Origin: Paraspadella gotoi
Lineage: Eukaryota; Chaetognatha
Assembly: GCA_051294375.1 (NCBI GenBank)
Contig: CM119270.1
Coordinates: 3,898,301 to 3,962,300 of the forward strand
Direction of reading: 5' to 3'
Length of the DNA: 64,000 nt
The notes under the pieces are model-generated. The model worked only from the letters and a program-made list of their open reading frames with translations, had not been told where the DNA came from and did not search any database. The position numbers and the translations under genes are program-made. Below, in pieces: positions 20,188-32,065 of this stretch; the first letter of the stretch is position 1, and every line of letters starts with the position of its first letter.

Positions 20188-20878
20188 ATTCCCACAATTA
20201 CGATAATTTAAGGCTTTGGAAAATCGGGAAGCAATGCTACTAAGAGGAAAGATTACAGATTGCAAAAGTTGCGAGCAATCGAGAACTCTCTGGGTAGACC
20301 ACCGTCCCAGGAAGAGCGATACCGGTACATTGAAAAATGGAGCAGAAGAATTTGTTCAAATAATTAAGAGAAGCTATGACGAAGTTACTAAAGAAAAACG
20401 TGTGAGACAAAGGTTCAATTAAACTGTCAAAACAGTCCAATATACTTCTGGGGATTAAAAGGAAACCTGCACCATTTGGAGAGAAGAAAGGCGACCCGTC
20501 AAACGATGAGTCGCTTAAGAATAATATACAATAAGGTCTCCCTAGAACTTTAGAAAGTCTTAGAAAATGACGGAGGCACTTCAATTGGAGCAAAAAGTAG
20601 ACATTATGGGCAAATACCAAACAGGCAGAAAAGAAATGAATAAACAGGAATAGCAAATATAAGACATCGGAAATCGCCCTCACAGCACTTTATCGAGGCA
20701 AATGGACACCAAAGAGTAACGGCTAAAGACGAGCAGAAACACATGCAAGGAGACTAGAAAAGGTTTACAATCCCGCACGGATGAAACTTTTGACGATGAA
20801 TGGAGAAAAGAGATAGAGATTACTGCATTAAAAATAGTCTGAGTTTGTTTTCCACTAGGAAAAAACCGAAGCAGGAAG
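20188..20878 (+). pseudogene. LINE ORF2, endonuclease-RT linker
   Basis: An open piece at 20216-20422 (KSCEQSRTLWVDHRPRKSDT region) is followed by frame-broken sequence. It corresponds to the linker between endonuclease and reverse transcriptase. The minus-strand ORFs here are shadows. Confidence 0.5.
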
Positions 20879-21982
20879 ATGAAGAACAGCCCGACCTTTC
20901 TCAAAGCGGAAGAATTTAATGCGGTATTACGTGAGTGTAAAAATAAGTCAGCTGCAGGCGAAGACGGATCACTTACTTATCTAAGCAATTATCAAGCTAG
21001 CAGTCCTACTTCAACTTCTGACATTATTCAACATATGTTGGGCCACGAGGCTTATCCCAAAGGCGTTGGAAAAAGAAAAAGCTATAACTCTTCCGAAGAA
21101 AGGAAAAGATTTAAAAGAATCAAAAATCATCTGTCCAATAAAGTCTCCTTTCATTGTATAGGTTAAAGTCTTTGAGAGAACTTATTAAAAAAAGGCTAAT
21201 AGTGGATTCTGGACAGAAAGGGATGAGAAATCGTTTATCAAGTGATATAAGAGGAATGCCGGAGTCCACAAGATCAATCTGTTTAGATTAACAGAAGGTG
21301 TATAATAAGGCGTTTTCGAGAAAAGAAATGGTGTAGTAGGTTGTGTTCTTGGACATCGAACTATGCATTCGATCATCTCTGGTGGAATGCTTAGCGTTAA
21401 AAAATAGCAAAAAAGGGGCTTCATCAAATTAATATTAGGATCATAAAGCAATTTTCTTTAATGACGACTTATAAACCGTCCAACCGAAGGCAAGGAGAAA
21501 GTCAAAATTTCTTCAAAATCAAAGCACTGGTACTCCAAAGGAGGGGTAATTAAGTCTCAGACCTCTTCAATATCATACAGACGAAGAGTATTTGAAGGGG
21601 CAACAGAAATAGAGCAGCTCAATTTTGCGATGAACAAGCAGCAGGACTATCGCAGATAATCCGTACAAAATGCAACTACGGATTAAAAGATTTAATTTAC
21701 AATTTTAGAGGAGTGGTGCACAAATGGCGCTAAAATTAGCCCCTCACAGAGTCAAATTTAAATAATCTTTAGTCGCATACAAAATCATCTTGAGGGGCTG
21801 ATATGGAAACCTCAGTCTCTTGGGCACAAAGGTCGCAAGTGGTCGACAAGTAAATTTTTCCTGGAGTCACTCTGGACCAAAAATTACTGTGGAAGAAATT
21901 ACATAATGAAGTGGTGGAAAAGGCCAATTTGAGACTTGGAAATTCCTTAAGACGGATTCAAAACGATGAACAAAGGGAATAA
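20879..21982 (+). pseudogene. LINE ORF2, reverse transcriptase domain
   Basis: 20879-21163 carries EFNAVLRECKNKSAAGEDG, the NKSAPGxDG block at the start of non-LTR reverse transcriptases. A frame shift later GLKSLRELIKKRL follows, matching the K-x-x-E-x-L-I-x-x-R-L block. At 21623-21646 FCDEQAAGLSQ stands where FADD is expected, so a catalytic Asp is replaced by Glu. GAKISPSQSQI follows near 21720. The last piece 21854-21982 reads PGVTLDQKLLWKKLHNEVVE, the thumb block usually written YLGVxLDxxLxW. The protein would be inactive. Confidence 0.82.
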
Positions 21983-22014
21983 TCAGATTAATTAAATTAA
22001 TATTTACAACGTAA

Positions 22015-22203
22015 ATGATCAGAACGCTATTAGATATGGCAGCGTTTGTTTACATACCTAGTGTCCGAGGTTCATTGGACACTGGAAAGAATCCAGGGTC
22101 AGCATTGAGAATGGCGCTGAATCTCCCGAAATATGTTTCAATAAACTACTACTGGACTTGCGAGTGTAGCGTAAGCGTGAAAAACCATTTAAAAGACATT
22201 TAG
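22015..22203 (+). pseudogene. LINE ORF2, post-RT domain
   Basis: ATG frame of 62 codons: MIRTLLDMAAFVYIPS...GSALRMALNLPKYVSIN. It matches the conserved LIRSxLDYGxxVY...ALRxALGLPK region that follows the reverse transcriptase in I/Jockey/R1-type LINEs. The usual Tyr-Gly is replaced by Met-Ala. Confidence 0.7.
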
Positions 22204-22219
22204 TTTAAAACGTCTTTGA

Positions 22220-22573
22220 GCATGTATAGCAAAGTGGTATAGTGCGGGAGACCATTCTCGAAATTCGAGGACAAACTGTGTAAAACAGCAGAAATACAAG
22301 ACAGTTCTCAGCGTTAACTGGGCTCCAATTGAAGCAACGCACGTAAGACCCAATCACCATGACAGACACAGACCAGAGACAAAGTTACTTCCATTGACAG
22401 TCGTCTCCCTTGTAGGCCGATCGACTCTCACTTCGGATGTTGAGATGGATCTTCAAAACGGAGTAGCCACACATTCTGTGAATCGTGATCTACGAGGAAG
22501 AGAAGGGGGCTGCCCGAGGGGTCAAATTAACTTATTAATCAAAATTTTTATTTTTTATTTATCACTCTACTGA
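22220..22573 (+). pseudogene. LINE 3-prime open frame, 117 codons
   Basis: Open from just after a TGA at 22217-22219 to TGA at 22571-22573, without an ATG near its start. It contains VLSVNWAPIEATHV and LLPLTVVSLVGRSTLTSD. The first part resembles the C-terminal P-W/N-W-x-P region of such ORF2 proteins, and an RNase H domain is not evident. It is the longest stop-free stretch of the element. Confidence 0.45.
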
Positions 22574-23000
22574 GACGCTAATTAGTACTATTTAAGCTTG
22601 GTCTAATGGAACAAGTAATTCAACAGCGCAAAATTAACTTTATTGTGTTTGATGTACAAGTGGTTCGTAAGTAATACGACTGCCAATTGATTAAACAGTA
22701 GCACCTATTTTGATGTGGTTTTGTGCTTCGATATCTGGTAACAAAAACTAATTTTATTCTATCGTAGCTTTTATCAATTTCATTTTTTGTTTCGTGTCAA
22801 CGATATAGAGTGACACGTGTCATCGATAGAAGTATAAGCACTCAGATGCTAATATCCGGAATATTTTAGCAAGGTTCACTTGTTTCATATACATTAATGA
22901 ATGTAGTAGACCTAAAATTGTTCTTTGTACAAACTGTTTACTTAATGTCCGCCTTAAGGAGTGTTAACCACTCCAGGTGGCAATAGAACTTATCAAATAA
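22574..23000. other. AT-rich stretch
   Basis: Possible LINE 3-prime end or flank. It holds the 12-bp palindrome TGACACGTGTCA at 22811-22822. No gene seen. Confidence 0.5.
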
Positions 23001-23006
23001 TCAAAA

Positions 23007-23207
23007 TCTCTCTCTCTCTCTCTCTCCTCTCCTCTCTCTCTCTCTCTCTCTGCATAATCTCTCTCTAACTCTGTCTCTCTCTAACTCTAACTCTCTCTCT
23101 AACTATCTCTGTCTCTCTCCAGTGGAGGGGAAAAACCTCGTTAATTAATTGGTACTAAAGCAAGAGTCGCCCGCGGCGGAGAAGGGAGATCGCCCGTCTC
23201 CGTTACA

Positions 23208-23247
<40 letters not shown>

Positions 23248-23496
23248 AGAGAAAGAGAGGACGTCGACAGGGAAAAAAAAGAGACGACAAAAGATTGCAA
23301 ATAAGGAAGAAAAAAATAAAGAAAAAGAAAAAAAGGTGAAAAAGGAAAGAAAGAAGGCAGAGGGAGAAAATTCACTTCGGTTTGATGTAAACAAAAACAA
23401 ACAAAAGAACAAAAATAAAAGAAAAAAGAAGAAAAAAAAACTTGGCGAGAGTTGAGCAAGGCAGCGAGGCGGTGAGAAAAGAAGAAAAAGCTGTAA

Positions 23497-23533
<37 letters not shown>

Positions 23534-23675
23534 AGAGATTGAGCAATGGTACCCAGACAGCGATGGCGGTTTGAGGAAAAGAAAGGGGGAGGGAAAAAAG
23601 CTGTAAGTTAATGACTCCTCTCTCTCTCTCTCTCTCTCTCTCTTCTTCCTNNNNNNNNNNNNNNNNNNNNNNNNN

Positions 23676-23710
<35 letters not shown>
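23007..23710. repeat. Alternating CT and GA arrays with a 25-N gap
   Basis: CT at 23007-23120, GA at 23211-23245, CT at 23501-23533, CT at 23616-23644 and 23676-23708, with N at 23651-23675. Opposite-polarity arrays could pair into hairpins. The Arg/Glu and Ser/Leu ORFs are artefacts. Confidence 0.92.
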
Positions 23711-23812
23711 ACGGTGAGAGAGAGCCGTGCCGAGCCGAGAAGAAAAAATCCTCGGGATGAAAAAGAGATGAAAACAAATAATAAACAAACGATAAACAGA
23801 ACGCGAGTTGAA

Positions 23813-24112
23813 ACGTCGTCGTCGTCTTCGTTGTCGTCGTCGTCGTCTTCATCTTCGTCGTCGTCTTTGTCGTCGTCTTTGGCGTCGTCTTCTTTGTCGT
23901 CTTTATCGTCGTCTTCGTCTTTGTCGTCTTCATCTTCGTTGTCTTAATTTTCGTAGTTGTCGTCGTCGTCATTGTCGTCTTCGTCTTTGTCATCGATGTT
24001 GTTTTCGTCGTCGTCGTGGTCGTCTTTATCTTCATCGTCGTCATCCACTTTATTGACGTCATCTTCGTCGTCATCGTCGTCGTCGTCATCATCGTCGTCA
24101 TCGTCGTCGTCA
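23813..24112. repeat. (GTC/TTC/ATC)n array, ~300 bp
   Basis: Long trinucleotide tract of TCG/TCT/TCA-type units with frequent transitions. All frames give Ser, Arg/Cys/His or Val/Ile strings on plus, and Thr/Met/Lys on minus. Confidence 0.95.
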
Positions 24113-25030
24113 CGTTCGCGTTACGCACAACAACGATATGTAGGCGGTTGACCTCGTTTTTCGTATCTGGATGGAAGCCGAAGAGAAAACGAGTTTTTCG
24201 ACTTTGCTGTTTTTTGTTGTTCTTAATATATTAATCTGAAATATTTGTATAGATATTCACGTAACTCAGTCTTAAAACCGAAAAATTAAACATTACCCAA
24301 TTCGTTTTGTCACCGATCGATTGATATAACTTATATGTCGACCGTCGTAAAAGAGAAATATACTCTATCGGTTGCCAAGAGAAAAATATATAGGAATAAA
24401 AAAAGAAAAAATTATAACTAAAAAAAAAAAAGATATCGGAAAAGTGAAAAAGTGACTTTGCTTCTTTTTTTTCGGTCTTCGGCCGCAAATAAAGAGAGGG
24501 GTGGGGAGTAAATGGGGGGAGTAAAATGGGGGAGAAGGGGTGGGGGAAGGGGGGGGGGTTGCTGGCCTAAAAAACAAACGAGCGACGTTTACTTGAATTT
24601 ATGCAAATTGACTCCCGCCCCATTTGAAAGAAAAATAAAAATAAACGTCTCGTTCGCTTCTTTTATATATTTTTTTTAGTTGCGTCGCGACTAAAAGTTA
24701 CTTTTCGGTCGGCCTGTCGGTCTATTGGGTCGGTCGATTGGTCTCTCAATTTGTCTCACTTATTTTTTTAGGAAAACGTTTTAAATTATTATTAGAAAAA
24801 ATAAGTTCATTAATACATGCAACAATTAAATGATAAATAAATATTTTCATACTCTTTAAATAACGATGCACAATGGATTAAAAAAGGTTTGAAATATAAT
24901 TGACAAATATAACGGAAAAATTCGATATTAAATTTCCCCTTCCTTGTTTTTTTTTTCAAAAAGCCGCCGATCCCGAATTTCCAATAACTCAGTAAACTGA
25001 CGGAGAGAAAAAACATTTTTTTTGAAAAAA
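24113..25030. other. AT-rich stretch with a G-rich segment
   Basis: No gene seen. 24494-24560 is a run of G-tracts of four to ten G separated by short A/T spacers on the plus strand. Confidence 0.6.
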
Positions 25031-25320
25031 ATTAAAGAAAAAATAAAAAGAAGAGAGAGAGAGAGAAGATGAGAGAGAGAGAAAAAAAAAGCCCATGCGT
25101 CATTTCCAAGAGAACGAGCGTTAGTCTTATGTTTATGAGAAGCGATTTGTCATGATTTGTGGAAGAGGCCGATAGGGGCTGAGGGGGAAGAGTAAGAGGG
25201 GGAGTGAGGGTAGTGAGGGAAGGTGGAGTGGCAGAACCGGAAGAACGATTCCGCTTGGAGAAATTATCATACAAATGACGACTTTTAAACGTCTGAGTTC
25301 AGGAGTCGGAAGGCCGGGGG

Positions 25321-25324
<4 letters not shown>

Positions 25325-25402
<78 letters not shown>
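25325..25402. repeat. (GA)n array, pure
   Basis: About 78 bp of uninterrupted GA. Confidence 0.98.
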
Positions 25403-25407
<5 letters not shown>

Positions 25408-25439
25408 GACGGCAATAAATACCGCCAAGAGATATTAAC

Positions 25440-26410
25440 ACAAGTTAGCGACAGCAATGAAAGCAGAGAGAGAAAAAAAAAAAACTCGTACAGTTTGGAA
25501 ATAAAAAAAAATAAGGGAGGTCATTAGTTTTATTGTTTTTTTTTCGAGTTTTTTATCGATTGTTTCCTTGTTTTTTTTTTGGTTTAAATAATTCGATTCT
25601 TGTTTATATTTCAATGTTTATTTTTGTCCGTTTTGCGCGTTGTCTCCTTACATTAATTTTACATGAGATCTATTGTCTTTTCGGGGGGAGCTAGGATTTC
25701 TGCGGGCGAGAGAGAAAGTGTAAAAGGAAACATTGACGCTTTTTATACTATAGATTTTGTTTGTACATATTTTATAATGTGTCTTGTCAGTATGTTGTGA
25801 GTTTATAATATCGTATTTCAACGCCGCGCCCTCCAATATTTACAAATTCCCTTCCCTTTGATTTTTCTCTTTAAAAAATAATCCTCATTTTTGCTTTTTG
25901 CTTTTTTTATTTTTAACTTCTAATTGTTCTTCCATTAATTTTTTCTATTATGAATTATGAATTATCGCCATTGGCGGAAAACTCTTAATTTGCTTTTCAT
26001 CGTTTCCTTCGATAAATCGTCAAACTTTTTTAATCTTATTCTTTCCGTTTGAATTTTATTTTTTTCCTCTCATCTTATCAACTCCGTTTCATATACTTTC
26101 AATTTTCTTTTATTTTCACCTTTCTTCTTTTCAAATCAATCAGATATTTTCAATTTTCCTTTTCGTTTCACCTTCCATAATTTCAACTCCATTTCATACT
26201 TTCAATTTTCCTCTTTCCTTTTTCTTTCTTTTCTTTTCCTCCACTTTTCCTTCATCGTTTAATCTCTTACAAATCTCTTAAAAATTCCACCATCAATTCT
26301 CCCTTTAAATCTCTTTTCACGTTTCTTTCCTTTTTTCACTCACACTTTCTTTCCTTTCTCATTCACTTCCTCCATCCAACATTCTCTTGTCCCTCTCGCA
26401 AAATAATTCA
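25440..26410. other. T-rich, pyrimidine-rich stretch
   Basis: No ORF of note. The last ~150 bp are a dense pyrimidine tract ending in the acceptor used by the next entry, which fits an intron 3-prime end. Confidence 0.5.
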
Positions 26411-26417
26411 TTCACAG

Positions 26418-26853
26418 GACGACGATTCGACGCCCGCGCTTTGACGGAGATGATTGCGTTGGCGGCGTTGATGACGCGAGAAGAGAAAGCGAAGGCGAAC
26501 TAATGGCGCCATCTAAGACACAGAGATGGCGCCCGACCCACGCGCATACAATTGCGTTAACCCACGCGCCGACAATTGAGCTTTCTCTCGCACCCACAAT
26601 TGCGTTTACCCAAGCACCCACAATTAAGCTTACCCACGGGCCCACAATTGCGCCTACCCACGCGCCCACAATTCCGCTAACACATACGCCCACAATTGCG
26701 CTAACACATACGCCCACAATGGCACTAACCCACGCACCCACAATTGCGCTTACCAAAGCGCCCACAATTGCGCTTACCAAAGCGCCCACAATTGCGCTTA
26801 CCAAAGCGCCCACAATTGCGCTTACCCACGCGCCAACAATGGCCTTACAATGA
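26418..26853 (+). CDS. Candidate terminal exon with 13 x 24-bp coding repeat
   Basis: A strong pyrimidine tract ends ATTCATTCACAG|GACGACG, a good acceptor. From 26419 the frame is open 144 codons to TGA at 26851-26853. The first 39 codons have mixed charged composition (RRPRFDGDDCVGGVDDARRE), then come 13 exact-length octapeptide units, consensus T-H-A-P-T-I-A-L (26536-26847). By hand tally, 22 of 37 differences from the unit consensus fall at third codon positions, which suggests selection on the protein. The antisense frame (26412-26813, V-G-A-x-V-S-A-I units) has its wobble positions at the same bases, so the tally does not fix the strand; the acceptor favours plus. No family recognised. 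It would be a Thr/Pro-rich repetitive tail. Confidence 0.4.
26536..26847. repeat. 24-bp minisatellite, 13 copies
   Basis: The unit GCGCCCACAATTGCGCTTAC plus CCAC is in perfect 24-bp register for 312 bp. Three adjacent units (with ACCAAAGC) are identical, showing recent expansion. Most units carry CAATTG flanked by GCGC. Confidence 0.95.
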
Positions 26854-26925
26854 AATAAACCAAGAAACCGTCAAATACGTCAAATACGATCACACGGAAA
26901 AAGAAAACCAAAAAATAGAAGACCA

Positions 26926-27025
26926 NNNNNNNNNNNNNNNNNNNNNNNNNNNNNNNNNNNNNNNNNNNNNNNNNNNNNNNNNNNNNNNNNNNNNNNNNNN
27001 NNNNNNNNNNNNNNNNNNNNNNNNN
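26926..27025. other. 100-N assembly gap
   Basis: Exactly 100 N, a conventional scaffold gap size, so its true length is unknown. Confidence 0.97.
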
Positions 27026-27092
27026 GGAAGAAACGGAAGGGGGGAGAGGAGAGGAGAGGGGGGGAACGCTGTCTCATCACTGGGAGAGAAAT

Positions 27093-27096
27093 GGAT

Positions 27097-27127
<31 letters not shown>

Positions 27128-27690
27128 TCTTCGATCCCCATAATCGTCTTGTTCAAAGTTGTCGTCTTCCTTTTTATCTTTTTACGTCTTTCGTTGTCGT
27201 CGTCGTTGTTGTTGTCTCAGTTTTTTTTCTTGAGAGTTATTGTAGTACTAGTTGGGTGATCTGACACTTACCGATTTTAAGGCCGAAATCTCGCCAGGTT
27301 GTCAGTCGGTGTCTCGACAGGTCAACTCAGAAATTCCACAGAAATTAAAAAGTTGCGAGATATTTATTTGAAATCTTTTTTTTTTTATTTTAAAAGTATG
27401 TATACTCCAGGGTATTGGAGTATCAGAGACTAAAAAGGAAGACATAAACAAAACTTAACTCTCTTAAATTTTGGTCACGATCTTTACGGTTCTTTCTTCA
27501 AAAAGGTTTTGTGTCTACTGAGTTTACAAAGGATGCTGTTCAGTGTTCAGGTACCGAGGACATCGTCATTGTGGTCGTCGTTGTGGTCGTCGCCGTTGTG
27601 ATCATCGTCGTTGTAGTCGTCGTCGTTGTGGTCGTCGTCGTTGTGGTCGTCATTGTGGTCGTCGTCGTGGTTGTAGTAGTTGTGATTAAA
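27093..27690. repeat. Two (GTC)n-type arrays
   Basis: GTC at 27093-27128, and a GTC/GTTGTG array at 27560-27690 (Val-rich in the plus frame). Unique AT-rich sequence lies between them. Confidence 0.92.
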
Positions 27691-27791
27691 CCGTCTCCTT
27701 GTTATTCTTTTGTTTACGTCTCGGAGGATCAGCTTAAAGGGATCAAGAACCTGGATTTTATCTACGAAATAAAGGTGAGACAGATAGAGTT

Positions 27792-27836
<45 letters not shown>

Positions 27837-28710
27837 TCGCAAAAGAACAAAACAGAACTAAAAATCTGAGAAAAAATTCTGAGTGATGAAAGCTGAGGTT
27901 ACGACCAAAAAAAAGACAGAGAGAGAGAGAGAGAGAGAGAGAGNNNNNNNNNNNNNNNNNNNNNNNNNNNNNNNNNNNNNNNNNNNNNNNNNNNNNNNNN
28001 NNNNNNNNNNNNNNNNNNNNNNNNNNNNNNNNNNNNNNNNNNNNNNNNNNNNNNNNNNNNNNNNNNNNNNNNNNNNNNNNNNNNNNNNNNNNNNNNNNNN
28101 NNNNNNNNNNNNNNNNNNNNNNNNNNNNNNNNNNNNNNNNNNNNNNNNNNNNNNNNNNNNNNNNNNNNNNNNNNNNNNNNNNNNNNNNNNNNNNNNNNNN
28201 NNNNNNNNNNNNNNNNNNNNNNNNNNNNNNNNNNNNNNNNNNNNTAGAATAATAGAATTTAAAAATATCATTATGTACGTCGAGTTAACCTTCAATACAA
28301 AATTAAACCAAAAGTTGGAGAAATTAAAATTGATATTATTAAATTATGTCATTAATATGAAACTTAGCTTAAAGTCATATTATGATCTCTATTGAGCTAT
28401 TTTCCAACAAGGAAAAAAATGCCAGACGAGAATTTTCTGTCGCAAACACAAACGGTGAGAGAGAGAGAGAGAGNNNNNNNNNNNNNNNNNNNNNNNNNNN
28501 NNNNNNNNNNNNNNNNNNNNNNNNNNNNNNNNNNNNNNNNNNNNNNNNNNNNNNNNNNNNNNNNNNNNNNNNNNNNNNNNNNNNNNNNNNNNNNNNNNNN
28601 NNNNNNNNNNNNNNNNAGAGAGAGGGAGAGAGAGAGGCAAGTTCATAATTAGATTAAGCCACTGATGTTGACGACGACGACGAAGATAATGAAAAATCAA
28701 TGACATAAAA
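27691..28710. other. GA arrays and two gaps
   Basis: GA at 27798-27832, 27918-27943, 28456-28473 and 28617-28636, with N at 27944-28244 and 28474-28616. Both gaps are bounded by GA and are probably collapsed GA arrays. No gene seen. Confidence 0.85.
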
Positions 28711-28975
28711 ATTAATGATTTAAAACCCAAATTACGATATTAACGCTACGAACATTACGCCACCTACATCGTCGTCTCTGCGTCATCGACCCGTTTTCGC
28801 CCTTTTCGCCACGTGGCGGACGTCGGGTCACGCCAACCGAAAGTTGAGAGAACCGGATGTGAATATTTGAAAAAAAAGGGAAAACGGAGGCAGATGAGAG
28901 TTTTGACCCGAAAAAAAGGAGAACAGATAAAATCTGTGCTGTAAGTAAGTGAGATAGGAGAACGGTAGATGTAGG
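28711..28975. other. CpG-containing unique stretch
   Basis: 28740-28860 is rich in ACG/CGT and CCACGTGG-type words. A minus-strand frame is open to 29017 but starts only at TTG. I see no convincing exon. Confidence 0.35.
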
Positions 28976-28979
28976 AAGT

Positions 28980-29130
28980 TGGAAGAACGGAAGAACGTTA
29001 TAAATTACGGAGAACAACGGTTGTTGAATGTGGGAAAAAACGTGAGAATAGATCGCGGAAGAATGGAAGAACGGAAGAACGGATCGCGGAAGAACGGAAG
29101 AATGGATCGCGGAAGAACGGAAAACGTTAA
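28980..29130. repeat. GGAAGAACG-based minisatellite
   Basis: GGATCGCGGAAGAACGGAAG and variants recur about four times with GGAAGAACG half-units between them. Confidence 0.75.
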
Positions 29131-29274
29131 AAAAAGGAAGAACGTTGATGAACGCGGATGAGAATTCTTGAAAAAAAAAACTAAGAAAATGGAATTTTAA
29201 AGAAAATAATTAAGGGAAAACAGAATCAGTCAGTGGAGACTTGAAGAATTTTAAATTAAAAGAATTTGGGGGAC

Positions 29275-29640
29275 GAGGATTTGGAAGGAAAAAGAAAAAA
29301 AAGAAAGAAAAAGAAGGAAAAAACAAAAGAAAAAAGAGGAAAGAAAGAGGAAGGAAAAGAGGAAAGAAAACGGAAGGAAAAGAAGGAAAAAAAAAACAGA
29401 AGAAAAAAGAGGAAAAAAGAGGAAGAAAAAGAGGAAAAAAAGAGGAAGAAAAAGAGGAAGGAAAAAGAAAGAAAAAGAAGGAAAAAACAGAATAAAAAAG
29501 AGGAAAGAAAGAGGAAGAAAAAGAGGAAAGAAAGAGGAAGAAAAAGAAGGAAAAAAACAGAAGAAAAAAGAGGAAAGAAAGAGGAAGAAAAAGAAGGAAA
29601 AAAACAGAAGAAAAAAGAGAAAAGAAAGAGGAAGAAAAAA
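29275..29640. repeat. Purine tract, GGAAGAAAAAGA units
   Basis: About 365 bp of A/G only, with AGAGGAAAGAAAGAGGAAGA and AAAGAAGGAAAAAACAGAAG recurring irregularly. Lys/Glu/Arg ORFs on plus and Phe/Ser/Leu on minus are artefacts. Confidence 0.9.
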
Positions 29641-29654
29641 TGGCGATTGAAATA

Positions 29655-29790
29655 CGAAAGAAGCAAGGGCGAAGTCGAAAGACGAAAAGGCGAAGTTGAA
29701 AGACGAAAAGGCGAAGAAAAAAAGGCGAAGTAGAAAGACGAAAAGGCGAAGTAGAAAGACGAAAAGTCGAAGAAAAAAAATGCGAAGTAG
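29655..29790. repeat. 21-bp minisatellite
   Basis: The unit GCGAAGTAGAAAGACGAAAAG occurs about six times, some with GAAGAAAAAAA inserted. The plus frame gives R-R-S-R-K-T-K units. Confidence 0.88.
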
Positions 29791-29882
29791 AAAGACGTTA
29801 AAAAAGGGAGAAAGAAATTGTAGCCGAACGAGTTTCCCACGAGAAGAAATAAAACACGAATGTGAAGCCTTTTTCACAAGAA

Positions 29883-29915
29883 GCCGTCGTCGTTGTCGTC
29901 GTCGTCGTCGTCATT
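29883..29915. repeat. (GTC)n array
   Basis: Short GTC/GTT array. Confidence 0.9.
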
Positions 29916-29967
29916 CCTTCATGGTTGCCTCTTTATTGTACTGTCGTCGACAAGGTCGACGTTATTG

Positions 29968-30065
29968 TAGGTCACATCCAATATAAAAATTGTCCATCCA
30001 TATAAAAAAGAAGCTATCTTGCCCCTGACTTTGGACAGGCCATGGTGGGCCATCAAGCGGTGACT
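29968..30065 (+). mobile_element. Foldback-family arm, single copy
   Basis: CCAATATAAAAATTGTCCAT, AAGCTATCTTGCCCCTGACT, TTGGACAGGCCATGGTGG is collinear with the arm at 51388-51475. No inverse arm is found nearby. Confidence 0.65.
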
Positions 30066-30283
30066 TTTGTAGTTAATGTCTTTGGACAGCTTTAGTCGCT
30101 GTCGTCAACTTAATATAAAAAATAAACATTTTTCCTACAAATTTCTTATCGATAAATAATTTTTCGGGGTTTTCGTCGAAAATCTAAATTCTGAATCGTA
30201 ATTTCTAACACTGGAGTTTCTCGGCAATTTGTCACACCGTGTAACATTTTATCGTGAATGTGGTCTCAACGGAACGTCTGAGA

Positions 30284-30365
30284 AGGCGTTGGCGTTGGCG
30301 TTTCCATTGACGTTCACGTTGGCGTTGGCGTTGACGTTGGAGTTGCCATTGGCGTTGGCGAACTC
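30284..30365. repeat. GGCGTT hexanucleotide repeat
   Basis: GGCGTT/GACGTT/GCCATT units in tandem, the same motif as at 10815-10905. Confidence 0.85.
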
Positions 30366-30421
30366 GCTTTTGCACGAGAGTAAAAACCAAAGAGTCGAAA
30401 TGAAAATGAATTAGATTTTGG

Positions 30422-31045
<624 letters not shown>

Positions 31046-31047
31046 CG

Positions 31048-31690
<643 letters not shown>

Positions 31691-31995
31691 AACCAAACTT
31701 TTTGCACGACGTAGAAGCGAATAAATTTGCGACTTTAACAAAAAGTCAATCGAATCTGCAATTGCTTGCACCATCTGGCGACATTGCCATCCATCACGGT
31801 ATTTGCCATCGATCATTGCCACAAGTCACGCCACATTCATCAAACCTGGCGCCAATACATTCTCTGTCGCGACATCGTGACTTTGTCTTCTGCCATTCAT
31901 ATGCCATATTCACCATCGACTTTTTGCCATCAGCTGATGTAAAAGGTTAAAGCAAGAATGAAAAACCCATCATTTCTGCCATCGATGCAATTTGG
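31691..31995. other. TGCCAT-rich coding-like stretch
   Basis: TGCCAT or TGGCGACATTGCCATC-like words occur about eight times in 300 bp. Long frames exist on both strands. The plus frame 31702-31950 is TTG-initiated. On minus, one frame (31625-31813) starts MIDGKYRDGWQCRQMVQ, and another has C-x4-C and C-x3-C spacing. The recurring word makes a degenerate repeat more likely than a gene. Confidence 0.3.
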
Positions 31996-32027
31996 GTCAT
32001 CGACGAGACCGAGGGCGGGTTGGCTGA

Positions 32028-32028
32028 T

Positions 32029-32065
<37 letters not shown>

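Larger units (their letters stand above)
17440..22575 (+). mobile_element. Decayed LINE (I/Jockey/R1-like non-LTR retrotransposon)
   Basis: A ~5.1-kb plus-strand element read from fragments in different frames. Its order is basic ORF1 start (17482), ORF1 zinc knuckles (18440-18640), apurinic-type endonuclease (19826-20187), reverse transcriptase (20879-21982), a post-RT domain (22015-22203) and a 3-prime open frame to 22573. Three tandem CCHC knuckles plus an N-terminal endonuclease are typical of I/Jockey/R1-group LINEs of invertebrates. Many frameshifts and stops show it is inactive. The interval lacks the simple repeats that fill the rest of the window, as expected for an insertion. Exact ends and target-site duplications were not found. 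Confidence 0.85.

Noticed and set aside
20240-20904. Minus-strand ORFs inside the LINE
   Set aside because: Antisense shadows of the linker and RT region.
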